Source: Lachnospiraceae bacterium | GTDB lineage: Bacteria; Bacillota; Clostridia; Lachnospirales; Lachnospiraceae | Assembly: GCA_902363835.1 (NCBI GenBank) | Contig: CABJBM010000017.1 | Location: forward strand, 89,108 to 153,107 | DNA: 64,000 bases | Direction: 5' to 3' | Shown: positions 15,170 through 24,510 of the stretch, in pieces | Layout: each line of letters opens with the position of its first letter | How positions within the stretch are numbered: position 1 is the stretch's first letter | Position numbers and translations under genes: made by a program | Notes under the pieces: model-generated | Seen by the model: the letters and a program-made list of their open reading frames with translations, nothing else | Database searches by the model: none | Told to the model about the DNA's origin: nothing

Positions 15170-17494
15170 TTATCCCGCAGTCCTCTCAATGTCTATGACC
15201 CCTTCGATTTGTCTCAGCTTATCAACCAGCTTTCTCAGCTCTTCCACGCCATGGGTATCAAAGGTCATGGTAATGGTCGCCTTGCCCTGCTTGTTGGTTC
15301 TGGAGTTCATGGAGGTGATGTCGATCTGCCTCTCTGTGAATACCTTGGATATGTCAACAAACATGCCGATCCGGTTATTTGCAAATATCTTGATTTCCGC
15401 GGAATACCGCTCCTTGGTGTCGTCCCCCTCTGCCTGCTGCCATTCCGCATCAATCAGACGGTTCCGTTCATCCTCCGGCAGGTTTAAGACGTTGACGCAG
15501 TCTGTTCTGTGAATGGAAATTCCACGTCCCCTGGTGACAAAACCCACGATCTCATCTCCCGGTACCGGGCTGCAGCACTTGGAAAAGCGGACCGCAAGGT
15601 CATGGATTCCCTTTACCACGATTCCGCTGCCGGAACGTCTCTTTACAGGGAGCCTGCTGCTCATATCCTCAATATCATTTAAAATGCTGTTGTCCGTAAC
15701 ATCCTTCTTAAGCTTCTTATTCCGCTCATCAACCATCTTATTGATGACCTGGCCCTCTTTTAAGCCTCCGTGTCCGATGGAGGCAAGGACGGATTCCCAA
15801 TCACGGAAGGCATAGCGCTTCATGACCTTTTCCTGGTATTCCGACTTGTTGATATCAGAATAATTGATTCCCTTTGTCTTGCAGTAACGGTCTACCATTT
15901 CCTTGCCGCGAAGGATGTTATCTTCTTTCAGTTCTGTTTTAAACCACTGGTTGATCTTGTTCTTGGCCTGGGTGCTCTTCACCATATTCAGCCAGTCCCG
16001 GCTGGGACCTCTGCTGTTCTGGGAAGTGATGACCTCCACCTGGTCTCCGTTCTCAATCACGTATTCAATGTTCACCAGTTTTCCATTGACTCTGGCTCCC
16101 ACCATCTTGTTGCCTACTGCACTGTGGATGGAGTATGCAAAATCAATGGGCGTGGAACCGGCAGGAAGATTCTTCACATCCCCGGAAGGCGTAAAGCAGT
16201 AAACACTGTCTGAGAACAGATCCAGGTCTCCTTTTACCATATTTAAGAATTCCTTGTTGTCGGACATGTCCTTCTGCCATTCCAGAATCTGGCGCAGCCA
16301 GCTTAGCTTTTCTTCCTCTTTGCCTGCTGCCACCTGTCCGCTGCCGCTCTCCTTATACTTCCAGTGTGCGGCGATTCCGTATTCCGCGGTACGGTGCATC
16401 TCATAAGTACGGATCTGTATCTCAAAGGGCTGCCCGTTGTTTCCGATAAGTGTGGTGTGAAGAGACTGGTACATGTTGGGCTTTGGCATTGCAATATAAT
16501 CCTTGAAACGGCCTGGAATAGGCTTATACATCTCATGGATCACTCCAAGGGCAGCATAACAGTCCTTTACACTGTCCACGATGATCCGCACCGCAAATAA
16601 GTCATAGATCTGGTCCAGGGTCTTGTTCTGATTCACCATCTTCTTGTAGATGCTGAAAAAATGCTTTACACGGCCATCCACCCTGGCATCGATCCCGCCG
16701 GATCTTAAGTGGTCCTGCACCTCATCCACAATGCTCTTTACAAAGGTTTCCCTGGCATCCTTTTTCAGTGATATTTTTTCCGCCAGCTCGTAATAAATCT
16801 CCGGCTGCAGATATCTTAAGGACAGGTCATCAAGCTCGATTTTAATTTTGGAAATACCAAGGCGGTGGGCAATGGGAGCATAGATTTCCATGGTCTCCTT
16901 TGCCTTTTCCTTTTGTTTTTCCGGTTTCATGTACTGAAGCGTCCGCATATTGTGGAGGCGGTCCGCCAGCTTAATGATGATAACCCGGATATCCTTTGCC
17001 ATGGCTAAAAACATTTTCCGCAGGTTCTCGGCCTGGATCTCCATCTTATCCATGGACCAGGATATCTGGGTCAGCTTGGTGACGCCGTCCACTAAAAGGG
17101 CCACCTCTTCCCCGAATTCAGCCTTCAGCTCATCTAAGGACATAATGGTGTCCTCTACCACATCATGAAGGATTCCTGCGGCAATGGTTTCCTTATCCAT
17201 TTCCAAGTCAGCCAGAATAATGGCAACACAAAGAGGGTGAATGATATACGGTTCACCCGATTTGCGCCTTTGGTCCTTATGTGCGTCATCCGCAATATGA
17301 TATGCCTTTTCTATCATGGTGATATCATCGGAAGGGTGATATCTCCTTATACTGTGGACCAGTTCTTCATAAAGTTCGTCCGGGCTGGTAAAATCAGCCG
17401 GAGCCTCCAGATCCACATCTACCTTCCGCGCCTCCGGACGTTCCATCTCCAAAGCTGCCAAATTATTCTTTTCCATTGTTGGATTATCTGCCAT
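15170..17494 (-). CDS. relA: Bifunctional (p)ppGpp synthetase/hydrolase RelA/SpoT
   Basis: 774 residues, a full-length Rel protein. The hydrolase HD domain is intact (H110 D111 and ED at 114-115 in GILHDVVEDT), so it should both make and degrade (p)ppGpp. The synthetase domain carries YQSLHTT near 340, then TGS (about 430-490, CFTPSGDVKNLPAGSTPIDF), the conserved CCSPVPGDEIVGF segment, and a C-terminal ACT domain (700-770). It controls the stringent response in the cytoplasm, on ribosomes. Start at 17494 has AGGTGA seven bases away. Often next to apt in firmicutes; here apt is 23 kb away. Confidence 0.97.
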   Translation of the reverse strand: MADNPTMEKNNLAALEMERPEARKVDVDLEAPADFTSPDELYEELVHSIRRYHPSDDITMIEKAYHIADDAHKDQRRKSGEPYIIHPLCVAIILADLEMDKETIAAGILHDVVEDTIMSLDELKAEFGEEVALLVDGVTKLTQISWSMDKMEIQAENLRKMFLAMAKDIRVIIIKLADRLHNMRTLQYMKPEKQKEKAKETMEIYAPIAHRLGISKIKIELDDLSLRYLQPEIYYELAEKISLKKDARETFVKSIVDEVQDHLRSGGIDARVDGRVKHFFSIYKKMVNQNKTLDQIYDLFAVRIIVDSVKDCYAALGVIHEMYKPIPGRFKDYIAMPKPNMYQSLHTTLIGNNGQPFEIQIRTYEMHRTAEYGIAAHWKYKESGSGQVAAGKEEEKLSWLRQILEWQKDMSDNKEFLNMVKGDLDLFSDSVYCFTPSGDVKNLPAGSTPIDFAYSIHSAVGNKMVGARVNGKLVNIEYVIENGDQVEVITSQNSRGPSRDWLNMVKSTQAKNKINQWFKTELKEDNILRGKEMVDRYCKTKGINYSDINKSEYQEKVMKRYAFRDWESVLASIGHGGLKEGQVINKMVDERNKKLKKDVTDNSILNDIEDMSSRLPVKRRSGSGIVVKGIHDLAVRFSKCCSPVPGDEIVGFVTRGRGISIHRTDCVNVLNLPEDERNRLIDAEWQQAEGDDTKERYSAEIKIFANNRIGMFVDISKVFTERQIDITSMNSRTNKQGKATITMTFDTHGVEELRKLVDKLRQIEGVIDIERTAG

Positions 17495-17551
17495 ATGCCG
17501 TCACCTTTTTTTGTAGCATTCCTGGTTTTCACCTGCTTTTAAACGTAGTTA

Positions 17552-18544
17552 TCATTCATTATAATTATTTTTGTCGAAAAATGCAATTATTTTTTCTTTC
17601 TCCCCTTCTTCCAGGAAGGCGCCCTCCAGGGCGTACCGGTTCATTTGTCTTAGATCCGCTTCCGTAAATCCCATGTGTTTCTTAAGAAGTTCTGCTTCCT
17701 TTTCCAAAGTAGTATCTGAAACAGTCATATTATCCGTGTTATAGGTAACTCTGATTCCCCTGTCATAAAAAGCCTTTAAGGGATGCTCCTCTATGGAGGG
17801 AACTGCCTTTGTCTGAAGGTTGCTGATTACACACATCTCTAAGGTAATCTTTTCCTTTTTTAAAAGGTCCATACATGCTTCTGACCGGATTGCAGCACAT
17901 CCGTGCCCAATCCGTTTTGCCCCGTAATGGACCGCTTTCATGATATTTTCATAATCTCCGCATTCTCCCGCATGAATGGTAAAGGGAATTCCTTTCCGTC
18001 CTGCCTCCTTAAAAAGAGGCTCAAAATGCTCCATGGGGATCATTCCTTCCGGCCCTGCAAGATCCACCCCTGCAACGCCCTTCCCAAGATAGGCCTGGGC
18101 CAGCTCAAAGGTTTCCTCATTTTCCCGGTCAATTCCGTTTACCATGGCACAAAGAAGAATCCCTGCTTTCATCCCGGACTTTTCTGTGCCCTTTTTCACT
18201 CCCCTTATGACCGCTTCCACCGCCTTTTCCTTTGTCAGGCCCTTTCCCCTGTGGAGCTGGGGAGCAAAGCGGATCTCGCTGAGGATCAGCCCCTGTAAAG
18301 CCAGGTGCTCCGTTAAATGAAAGGAAGCGAGTTCCAGGGCTTCTTCTGTCTGAAGCAGCTTTCCCGGCAGATCAAAGCAATTTAAATATTCCACCAGGCT
18401 TTCACAGTTTTCTCCTGCAACCAGACTTTTCATTCCCCCATGTCCTTCAAAGTCATATCCGATCTGCGCCGCAAGCCACCTTACCGTTTCAATGGATAAG
18501 GATCCGTCCAAATGCAGATGGAGGTCTGTTTCCAATCGTTTCAT
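17552..18544 (-). CDS. add: Adenosine deaminase
   Basis: 330 residues starting MKRLETDLHLHLDGSLS at 18544, set by GGAGG eight bases upstream. The zinc ligands H9 and H11 (HLHLDGS), HAGE near 193, and the catalytic and metal aspartate near the end (YNTDNMTVSDT) are all visible. It converts adenosine to inosine for purine salvage. It sits next to relA, and apt and the secreted 5'-nucleotidase are elsewhere in the window; together they would move extracellular nucleotides into purine pools. No signal peptide; cytoplasmic. Confidence 0.92.
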   Translation of the reverse strand: MKRLETDLHLHLDGSLSIETVRWLAAQIGYDFEGHGGMKSLVAGENCESLVEYLNCFDLPGKLLQTEEALELASFHLTEHLALQGLILSEIRFAPQLHRGKGLTKEKAVEAVIRGVKKGTEKSGMKAGILLCAMVNGIDRENEETFELAQAYLGKGVAGVDLAGPEGMIPMEHFEPLFKEAGRKGIPFTIHAGECGDYENIMKAVHYGAKRIGHGCAAIRSEACMDLLKKEKITLEMCVISNLQTKAVPSIEEHPLKAFYDRGIRVTYNTDNMTVSDTTLEKEAELLKKHMGFTEADLRQMNRYALEGAFLEEGEKEKIIAFFDKNNYNE

Positions 18545-18704
18545 AACGATTCCTCCTTCATATTTAACTAATGAAAACATTCTATCATACTACGGGGAAA
18601 GTAACAATTATTTCCTGGCATCCTCCCAGTTTTATGCCGCATTTGGGATCAGCCGGCTGTAGATTTATCTATCCTGCTCAAAATAAAAAGCTTCCCTGAT
18701 AGTT

Positions 18705-18733
18705 AAAAAACGTGCCCCAAAAAGAAGGGCACG
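18705..18733 (-). terminator. Intrinsic terminator after the amino-sugar recovery operon
   Basis: On the minus strand the stem CGTGCCC / GGGCACG (9-base A/T-rich loop) is followed by TTTTTT. It lies about 80 bases after the nagZ stop codon at 18816 and closes the ten-gene operon. Confidence 0.9.
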
Positions 18734-18815
18734 TAAATTATACGTTAAAAAGGAGGGCACATGTCTTCCATCAGGGTGCCATATGCGGTTCCATGGAATT
18801 TCCCCTTTTACAGCC

Positions 18816-20336
18816 TCACTGCTTCAGCAACGGCACAACCGCTTCAAAGGATTGCCTGCTGTATTCATATGCCGCTATTTTATCAACCTCATCTCCGACT
18901 TCGTCCAGATCATAGGGATTCCGGAAGGCTGCCATAACCATTGGTATCCTTAACTTTTCCAGTTCTTTTGCAAGGGAACTCTGCCCCCTGTTAAGATGTC
19001 CGTTGTAAGTTCCCATCACAAGATTTGTATATTCCTTACTTTTTACCTTTTCCAGTATTTCATTTATTTCTCCGTAATCCGGATCTATGGAAAAAGAACA
19101 CGCCTCTCCGCCAAACCGTTCCTGCATAAATGATGCAAACAGCAGATCATCCATTACACTGCTGGAGGCCAAGGTGGAGCGGTAGGCATAACAACTTAAA
19201 AACAGTGGATTTTCTCCCAGAAGGTGGTTATATCCTCTTTCCCGGTTCGTAAACCGTATGCTTTCGCGAAACAGTGATTTTACAAAGTCCCCAGGCTCCT
19301 TTTGGGATTTCTTTTCCCCTTCAGAATCAGGTGAGGCATATCTTTTTTTGTATGCAAGGATCCGTTCCACGGCATCATCTATCCTGGATATGGAAATCTC
19401 CCCGGATTCCACTGCCTTTTCTATTTCCCTTGCTGCTTCTGCTGCAAGGCTTGCCGTATGGGAAATAAAGATCAGATCCACGCCTGCCATAATGGCCTTT
19501 TTGGCTCCGAAAGCAGTGCCAAAATATTCTTTGATGGCATTCATTTCTAGGCAATCCGAGATCACCAGCCCTTTAAATCCCAGCCTGTTTCTCAGAATTT
19601 CCCTGATCATGGTTTCCGACATGGTCACCGGTAAATTTTCCTTTCCGATTTTTGGAAACAGAATGTGAGCAAGGGTTACTGCAGTGGCCCCCCGCCGGAT
19701 GGCTTCTTTAAACGGAATCAGCTCCTCCTGTTCCAGATCTTCATAGGATTTCCGGATGCAGGGCAGGGAAAGATGGGAATCCACCGCCGTATCCCCATGT
19801 CCCGGAAAATGCTTCACCGAACACATGATTCCGGAATCTAAGTATCCTTTCACCATTTCACAGCCGTATTCGGTTACAACGGCTTTGTCCGGTCCAAAGC
19901 TTCGCACACCGATTACCGGATTATGGGGATTGTTATTAATATCCAGAACCGGAGCCAGATTAAAGTTAATCCCAAGCTCTCTTAATTCCTGCCCGGTAAG
20001 CAGTGCAGCTTCATATGCATTTTCCTTATTTCCGGTTTGTGCAAGGGCCATTGCTCCCGGTATGTTAACCGATCCTTCCGGAAGCCGTCTTACAACGCCC
20101 CCCTCCTGATCAATGGTGATAAAGGCATATTCTCCTGTTTCTTCCTTTACCAGCTTTTGAATGGAACCGCAAAGCGTCTTTAGCTGGTTCCTGCTTTCAA
20201 CGTTATGGGAAAACAATATCATGTTCCCTATTTTATGCTCCCTTACCAGTTGTATCGTTTCTTCACTTAATTCCCCGGCCGGAAAACCGGCTACAATCAT
20301 CTGTCCGATCTTCTGCTTTAATGTCATTTCTCCCAT
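18816..20336 (-). CDS. nagZ: Cytoplasmic beta-N-acetylglucosaminidase NagZ (GH3)
   Basis: 506 residues from the ATG at 20336. GH3 catalytic domain with the NagZ signature KHFPGHGDTAVDSH at 175-188; the Asp186-His188 dyad is the acid/base of this family. DQEGGVVRRL at 76-85 and LGFKGLVISDCLEM (nucleophile Asp near 270) complete the active site. A C-terminal region of about 150 residues follows. NagZ removes the N-acetylglucosamine from GlcNAc-MurNAc fragments. No signal peptide, so it works on imported fragments, unlike the secreted B. subtilis enzyme. Last gene of the operon; the gap to namZ is 16 bases. Confidence 0.9.
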   Translation of the reverse strand: MGEMTLKQKIGQMIVAGFPAGELSEETIQLVREHKIGNMILFSHNVESRNQLKTLCGSIQKLVKEETGEYAFITIDQEGGVVRRLPEGSVNIPGAMALAQTGNKENAYEAALLTGQELRELGINFNLAPVLDINNNPHNPVIGVRSFGPDKAVVTEYGCEMVKGYLDSGIMCSVKHFPGHGDTAVDSHLSLPCIRKSYEDLEQEELIPFKEAIRRGATAVTLAHILFPKIGKENLPVTMSETMIREILRNRLGFKGLVISDCLEMNAIKEYFGTAFGAKKAIMAGVDLIFISHTASLAAEAAREIEKAVESGEISISRIDDAVERILAYKKRYASPDSEGEKKSQKEPGDFVKSLFRESIRFTNRERGYNHLLGENPLFLSCYAYRSTLASSSVMDDLLFASFMQERFGGEACSFSIDPDYGEINEILEKVKSKEYTNLVMGTYNGHLNRGQSSLAKELEKLRIPMVMAAFRNPYDLDEVGDEVDKIAAYEYSRQSFEAVVPLLKQ

Positions 20337-20352
20337 GCTCCTGTCACCCCTT

Positions 20353-21495
20353 TCACTTATAAAGATGATATGCCTTTTTGCGTTCTGAAAACGCTTTTTC
20401 ATCTCTTTCAAATTCAGCCAGCAATTCTTCCTTTGAAGCGGTTTTCTCTGTCAGCTGGTCTGATCCGAACAACAGATCCTCCATCCGCCTGGTGCTTCCC
20501 TCATAAGGATCCAGAAAAGCAAAGCGGTCTTCATAAATGGTCCGGATTGTATCAAGAAGCTCCAGACCACAGACCACAGACCGGAAAGCACGGCTGTCCG
20601 TAACATGAATATGGACCCCTTCGCAGGCTTCTCCCTTAAATTTTGAAAAATACGGAGTGAAATAAGCCGGAGAAAACAACACGCCCGGAAGCTTTTTCTC
20701 TGTCATATGCTTCACAAGTTTCCCTGCATCCACAAATGGCGCACCGATTATTTCAAAAGGCGCCGTAGTCCCCCTTCCTTCTGAAATATTAGTTCCTTCA
20801 AAAAGACAGGTACCTGCATACATCAATGCAGTTTCATATCTTGGCATTCCCGGGCTGGGCATCACCCACACATGGCCGGTCTCCGGATGCATGGTTTGCC
20901 TGTTCCAGCCCTCGCAAGGAATTACTGTCAGCCGGCAGCCAAGGTTTTTCTCCTCATTTACCATAAGGGCCAGTTCTCCCACCGTAAGTCCATAACGCAT
21001 GCAAAGAGGATATACCCCTACAAAGCTTTCAAATCCGGGTTTTAAGCAGTTTCCCTCCACCAGATCCCCAAGAGGATTATAGCGGTCCAGAATAATAAGC
21101 TCCTTTTCAAACCTCGCACACTCTTCCATTGCATAGATCATTGTTGATATAAACGTGTAATATCTGACTCCAAGATCCTGAATATCATATACAACGGCAT
21201 CTACCTGATCAAGCATTTCCCTGGTCAGCCTTTTTGAATTTCTCCGGTACAGACTGTATACCGGCAATCCGGTGCAAGGGTCCATGTAATCCTCCACATC
21301 GCCCCCTGCCCCTACATTGCCCCTGACTCCGTGTTCCGGCCCAAACAGAGCCGTTAACCGGTACTTTGCATGAAGTATGTCAATGGTAGAATTTAAATGC
21401 CTGTCAACGCCTGAAACAGAAGTGATCAGACCCAGACGTTTCCCGTTTAAGACCTTATGCCAGCGGTCCACACAATCAATCCCGTTTTTTACCAT
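20353..21495 (-). CDS. namZ: Exo-beta-N-acetylmuramidase NamZ (DUF1343)
   Basis: 380 residues matching the DUF1343 family throughout: GKRLGLITSVSGVD near the start, ALFGPEHGVRGN, VVYDIQDLGVRYYTFISTM, YNPLGDLVEGNCL and the invariant FEGTNISEGRGTTAPFE. Members such as B. subtilis YbbC/NamZ cleave terminal MurNAc from peptidoglycan fragments. Here there is no signal peptide, so the enzyme should be cytoplasmic and act on imported saccharides. Directly before nagZ, the same pairing as in the Bacillus muropeptide-recovery operon. Confidence 0.88.
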   Translation of the reverse strand: MVKNGIDCVDRWHKVLNGKRLGLITSVSGVDRHLNSTIDILHAKYRLTALFGPEHGVRGNVGAGGDVEDYMDPCTGLPVYSLYRRNSKRLTREMLDQVDAVVYDIQDLGVRYYTFISTMIYAMEECARFEKELIILDRYNPLGDLVEGNCLKPGFESFVGVYPLCMRYGLTVGELALMVNEEKNLGCRLTVIPCEGWNRQTMHPETGHVWVMPSPGMPRYETALMYAGTCLFEGTNISEGRGTTAPFEIIGAPFVDAGKLVKHMTEKKLPGVLFSPAYFTPYFSKFKGEACEGVHIHVTDSRAFRSVVCGLELLDTIRTIYEDRFAFLDPYEGSTRRMEDLLFGSDQLTEKTASKEELLAEFERDEKAFSERKKAYHLYK

Positions 21496-21506
21496 ATTTT
21501 CCCTCT

Positions 21507-22223
21507 TTATAATTCCGATAATATAACCTTTTTTTGTTCCTGATCCACATTAAATGCTTCCGCATACTCTTTTCTTGCAAGACAGCCGTTTACCCTCATG
21601 AGATGCTCGTAATACTCTTTATAGGGAAAGGATGTGCTGTGTATTGTAAACCAATGGGTGTCAATGGCCTTTTTCCACAGTTCAAAGCCTTCCTTTGATA
21701 CTTCTAAGTAAATATATTTTTCAAAACCTGCCGAATCTTCCCAGTTCTCCGCATAGTAGGGTCCTTTTGCAAAATGAGCCCTGTCTTTCCTCTCAATTCC
21801 CGGAAGCCCTGCAAAAAACTGAGCATCCTTTACGATCCTGTGGGTTGCTTCATGATCCTTGTGCATGCTGTTCTTCCAATGGGTCAGCAGTGCAACCGGT
21901 CTGTATTGCCGGATTATATCGCAAAGCTGAAACCTTACCTCATCATTGTCCGGCAATTCTCCGTCTGTGTAAGGAAATACCACTGCTTCTCCTCCCAGCA
22001 TTTCAGCAAAGGAGGAGGCTTCCTTTTCTTTTTGTATTCTGTATTCTTTTACCGGCATGCCAGGCGGATTCCCTCGTTCCCCGCCGGTCAATGCTACGGT
22101 GACAATCTTATAACCTTTTAATGCCATGGTCGCCAGAAATCCGCCGCTTGTCAGCTCCGCATCCCCTACATGGCCGCCTATTGCCATGATGCACTTTCTT
22201 TCCCCGTTCATCCGTTTTTCCAT
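21507..22223 (-). CDS. PIG-L family deacetylase
   Basis: 238 residues from the ATG at 22223 (GAGGAAGGA upstream); it overlaps the end of the GNAT gene by 16 bases. The PIG-L/LmbE zinc motif is present in variant form, GGHVGDAE at 16-23, where H, D and E replace the common HPDDE pattern, and HKDHEATH around 120 gives the second histidine motif. This fold removes acetyl groups from N-acetylglucosaminyl compounds. In this operon the likely substrate is a GlcNAc-containing sugar, making glucosamine that the neighbouring acetyltransferase could reverse. The role is inferred from context. Confidence 0.8.
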   Translation of the reverse strand: MEKRMNGERKCIMAIGGHVGDAELTSGGFLATMALKGYKIVTVALTGGERGNPPGMPVKEYRIQKEKEASSFAEMLGGEAVVFPYTDGELPDNDEVRFQLCDIIRQYRPVALLTHWKNSMHKDHEATHRIVKDAQFFAGLPGIERKDRAHFAKGPYYAENWEDSAGFEKYIYLEVSKEGFELWKKAIDTHWFTIHSTSFPYKEYYEHLMRVNGCLARKEYAEAFNVDQEQKKVILSEL

Positions 22224-23188
22224 TCCTTCCTCATATCCGCCCAGGTTCTCACAATACAAAATCCTGCGGCTTCATAAATATTTCTTGCCGGATTATTTTC
22301 CCCGGTAAAAAGGCTCATAAAAGCTGCCCCCATTTCCTTTAAGCTTATGCACAGCCTGCAAAACAGGACCGTTGATATCTTTTTCCCCCTGTAATCGGAA
22401 TCCACGCCGATTCCGCAAAAAAATCCTCTCCCGCTCTTTTCCACATCCAACGGCCCTGTAAATCCGATCACCTTGCCATTGTGTGCTGCGATCAGAATGG
22501 GACGGCTGTCTTTTCCTTTTGCCGCCTCTCCCAGAATGTCTCTCTCCCACAGGGGATTATTGAACTTATGTATCATTTCCTCCATGCCGTAATGCCTGTC
22601 AGAATCATAAACCTCAATGGTGATTCCCTCTTTTTCCAGCTTCTGTATAATGTCTGCCGCAAATTCCGGCACATGATAGTCCTCAAGGTCCAGGTAATAG
22701 CTGTTCTGCATTGCATAATCCCTGTACCTGCAATTTTTGAAGAAAAGATAAGCGTTGCTTCCCACATCCACTCCCGGAGTATTGGGATGGTCCGCCGTCT
22801 TTTTCCCGGGAATATACCAGGAAAAGGTCATGGGATTAAAAAAGACGATCTCTATTTTTGAAACTCCGCTTTCTTTCCGGAGTCTGTCTTCCAGGCAGGC
22901 AAGCATTGCTCTTCCGATCCCCTGTCTCTGCATTTCCTTTTTTACAATAATCATGGAAACATAAGCCCTGTCCTGGCCGTTTACAAAGCAGCCGGACGCA
23001 AATCCCCGGCCATGTTCCTCCAAAATGGTGATTTTATGCACCTCATCTGACTGGTTTTCCATAAAAAATCTGTAAAAGGCACTCTGGTTTTCAAACGGCC
23101 GGAACAATACTTCTTTTGCCCTGACAGTATCTTCAAACAATTCATAGGCGGTTTCTGCATTCTCCTGGTTCAAATTCAAAAATTTCAT
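22208..23188 (-). CDS. Tandem-GNAT glucosamine/glucosaminide N-acetyltransferase, GlmA-like
   Basis: 326 residues made of two GNAT domains: the first has motif A MIIVKKEMQRQGIGRAML (about 80-97), the second IGVDSDYRGKKISTVLFCRL (about 262-281) and GENNPARNIYEAAGF. Size and two-domain layout match GlmA of Clostridium acetobutylicum, which acetylates free glucosamine and glucosaminides and is encoded with nagZ and murK; the same partners are here. Start at 23188 with AAGGAG eight bases away is preferred to the GTG at 23197. Function by family and context, not by detailed residue match. Confidence 0.75.
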   Translation of the reverse strand: MKFLNLNQENAETAYELFEDTVRAKEVLFRPFENQSAFYRFFMENQSDEVHKITILEEHGRGFASGCFVNGQDRAYVSMIIVKKEMQRQGIGRAMLACLEDRLRKESGVSKIEIVFFNPMTFSWYIPGKKTADHPNTPGVDVGSNAYLFFKNCRYRDYAMQNSYYLDLEDYHVPEFAADIIQKLEKEGITIEVYDSDRHYGMEEMIHKFNNPLWERDILGEAAKGKDSRPILIAAHNGKVIGFTGPLDVEKSGRGFFCGIGVDSDYRGKKISTVLFCRLCISLKEMGAAFMSLFTGENNPARNIYEAAGFCIVRTWADMRKEWKNG

Positions 23189-23193
23189 ATATA

Positions 23194-24510
23194 TCACTCC
23201 TTATGGTCAAAAAACTGAGGCAGATAATCTTTATGGGCTTCCAGCAGCTCATCCAGTACGGCTTTTGCTTCCTTCTGGGAGGCCACAAGGGGATTAATCA
23301 TAAGCGCCAGCAGGGCCTTTTCCCGGCTTCCTGTTACCGCTGCCTGACATCCTGCTATTTCAAAGGATTTGATCTGCTGCAAAAGACCGTTGACCGTCCA
23401 TGGCAGTTCCACGTTCTGTACCGGAATTGGTCCTTCCTTTGTGATCCTGCAGCTGACTTCCACAATCTCATGATCCCCGAAATTTTTTATGGCACCTCTG
23501 TTCACAGTGTTTACCACCTGAATGTCTCCCTTGTCATTATAAATGGAATTAATCAGATTACATGCCGAATCACTGTAAAAGGCACCGCCCCGCTGTGACA
23601 GCAGCTCCGGTTTTTCATTCAATTCCGGATCCTGATACTGCTCAAACAGCTTTTTTTCCACCTGCTCCACAAGCTCTGCTCTTGTCTCATGTTTTTCATA
23701 TTTTTCCAGGGCTTCTTCTAAATATTCTTTTGCCATATAATAATATCTGTGATAGGAGCACGGCAGCACTCCAAGCTCTTTCACAAAGTCATTGTCCCAG
23801 GTGACTGCCTTTATATTCTTTACAACGCCGCCAGCCCCCCAATGGCTGACCACATCTTCCGTAATGTCCTTTCCATCCGCTTCCACTCTGGTGACATAAA
23901 CCATATGATTCAGACCACCCATGGTAACGTTCACCTCTTCCATGGACCGGCCAAGCTGATCTGCCACCGCTTTATGCATGCCGTAAGGCACGTTGCACAG
24001 TCCGATGAACTTCTGAAAGCCGCTGTAACGGTTCACTCCCTCCATGACCATGCCAACCGGATTCGTAAAATTAATCAGCCATGCATCCGGGCACAGTTCC
24101 TCCATGTCCTTACAAATATCCAAAATAACCGGTATGGTTCTCATTCCCTTAAACAGACCGCCTGCACCATTGGTTTCCTGACCAAGGAGCCCGTGCTTTA
24201 AGGGGATTCTTTCGTCTTTCACCCTGGCCTGGAGCTGTCCCACCCGCAGCTGGGTGACCACAAAATCAGCCCCGAAAAGGGCCTCTCTCCGATCCAGAGT
24301 TGTATGAATTTCCATTAAAACTCCTGCTTTTTTTACCATGCGCTTTGCAAATTCAGCTACAATACGTAACTTTTCCCTGCCCTCCGGAATATCCACCAGC
24401 CACAGCTCTTCCACAGGCAATGTTTCGTATCTTTTTAAAAATCCGTCCACCAGTTCCGGTGTGTAACTGGACCCTCCTCCGATTGCCACGATTTTCACAC
24501 CTTTTTTCAT
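23194..24510 (-). CDS. GH4 6-phospho-beta-glucosidase-like hydrolase
   Basis: 438 residues. NAD-binding start VKIVAIGGGSSYTPELVDG, then the GH4 metal ligands Cys172 (LCNVPYGMH) and His202 (GLNHM), and INFTNPVGMV. GH4 enzymes use NAD+ and Mn2+ to oxidise and eliminate across the glycosidic bond of a 6-phosphorylated disaccharide. There is no PTS in this operon; an ABC importer plus a ROK kinase suggests that the disaccharide is phosphorylated inside the cell and then cut here. Could act on GlcNAc-MurNAc-6-phosphate or a beta-glucoside phosphate; undecided. Start overlaps the ROK stop (ATGA). Confidence 0.85.
   Translation of the reverse strand: MKKGVKIVAIGGGSSYTPELVDGFLKRYETLPVEELWLVDIPEGREKLRIVAEFAKRMVKKAGVLMEIHTTLDRREALFGADFVVTQLRVGQLQARVKDERIPLKHGLLGQETNGAGGLFKGMRTIPVILDICKDMEELCPDAWLINFTNPVGMVMEGVNRYSGFQKFIGLCNVPYGMHKAVADQLGRSMEEVNVTMGGLNHMVYVTRVEADGKDITEDVVSHWGAGGVVKNIKAVTWDNDFVKELGVLPCSYHRYYYMAKEYLEEALEKYEKHETRAELVEQVEKKLFEQYQDPELNEKPELLSQRGGAFYSDSACNLINSIYNDKGDIQVVNTVNRGAIKNFGDHEIVEVSCRITKEGPIPVQNVELPWTVNGLLQQIKSFEIAGCQAAVTGSREKALLALMINPLVASQKEAKAVLDELLEAHKDYLPQFFDHKE

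Noticed and set aside
18712..18915. Small plus-strand ORF near the end of the nagZ gene
   Set aside because: It begins inside the operon terminator hairpin and runs antisense to nagZ.
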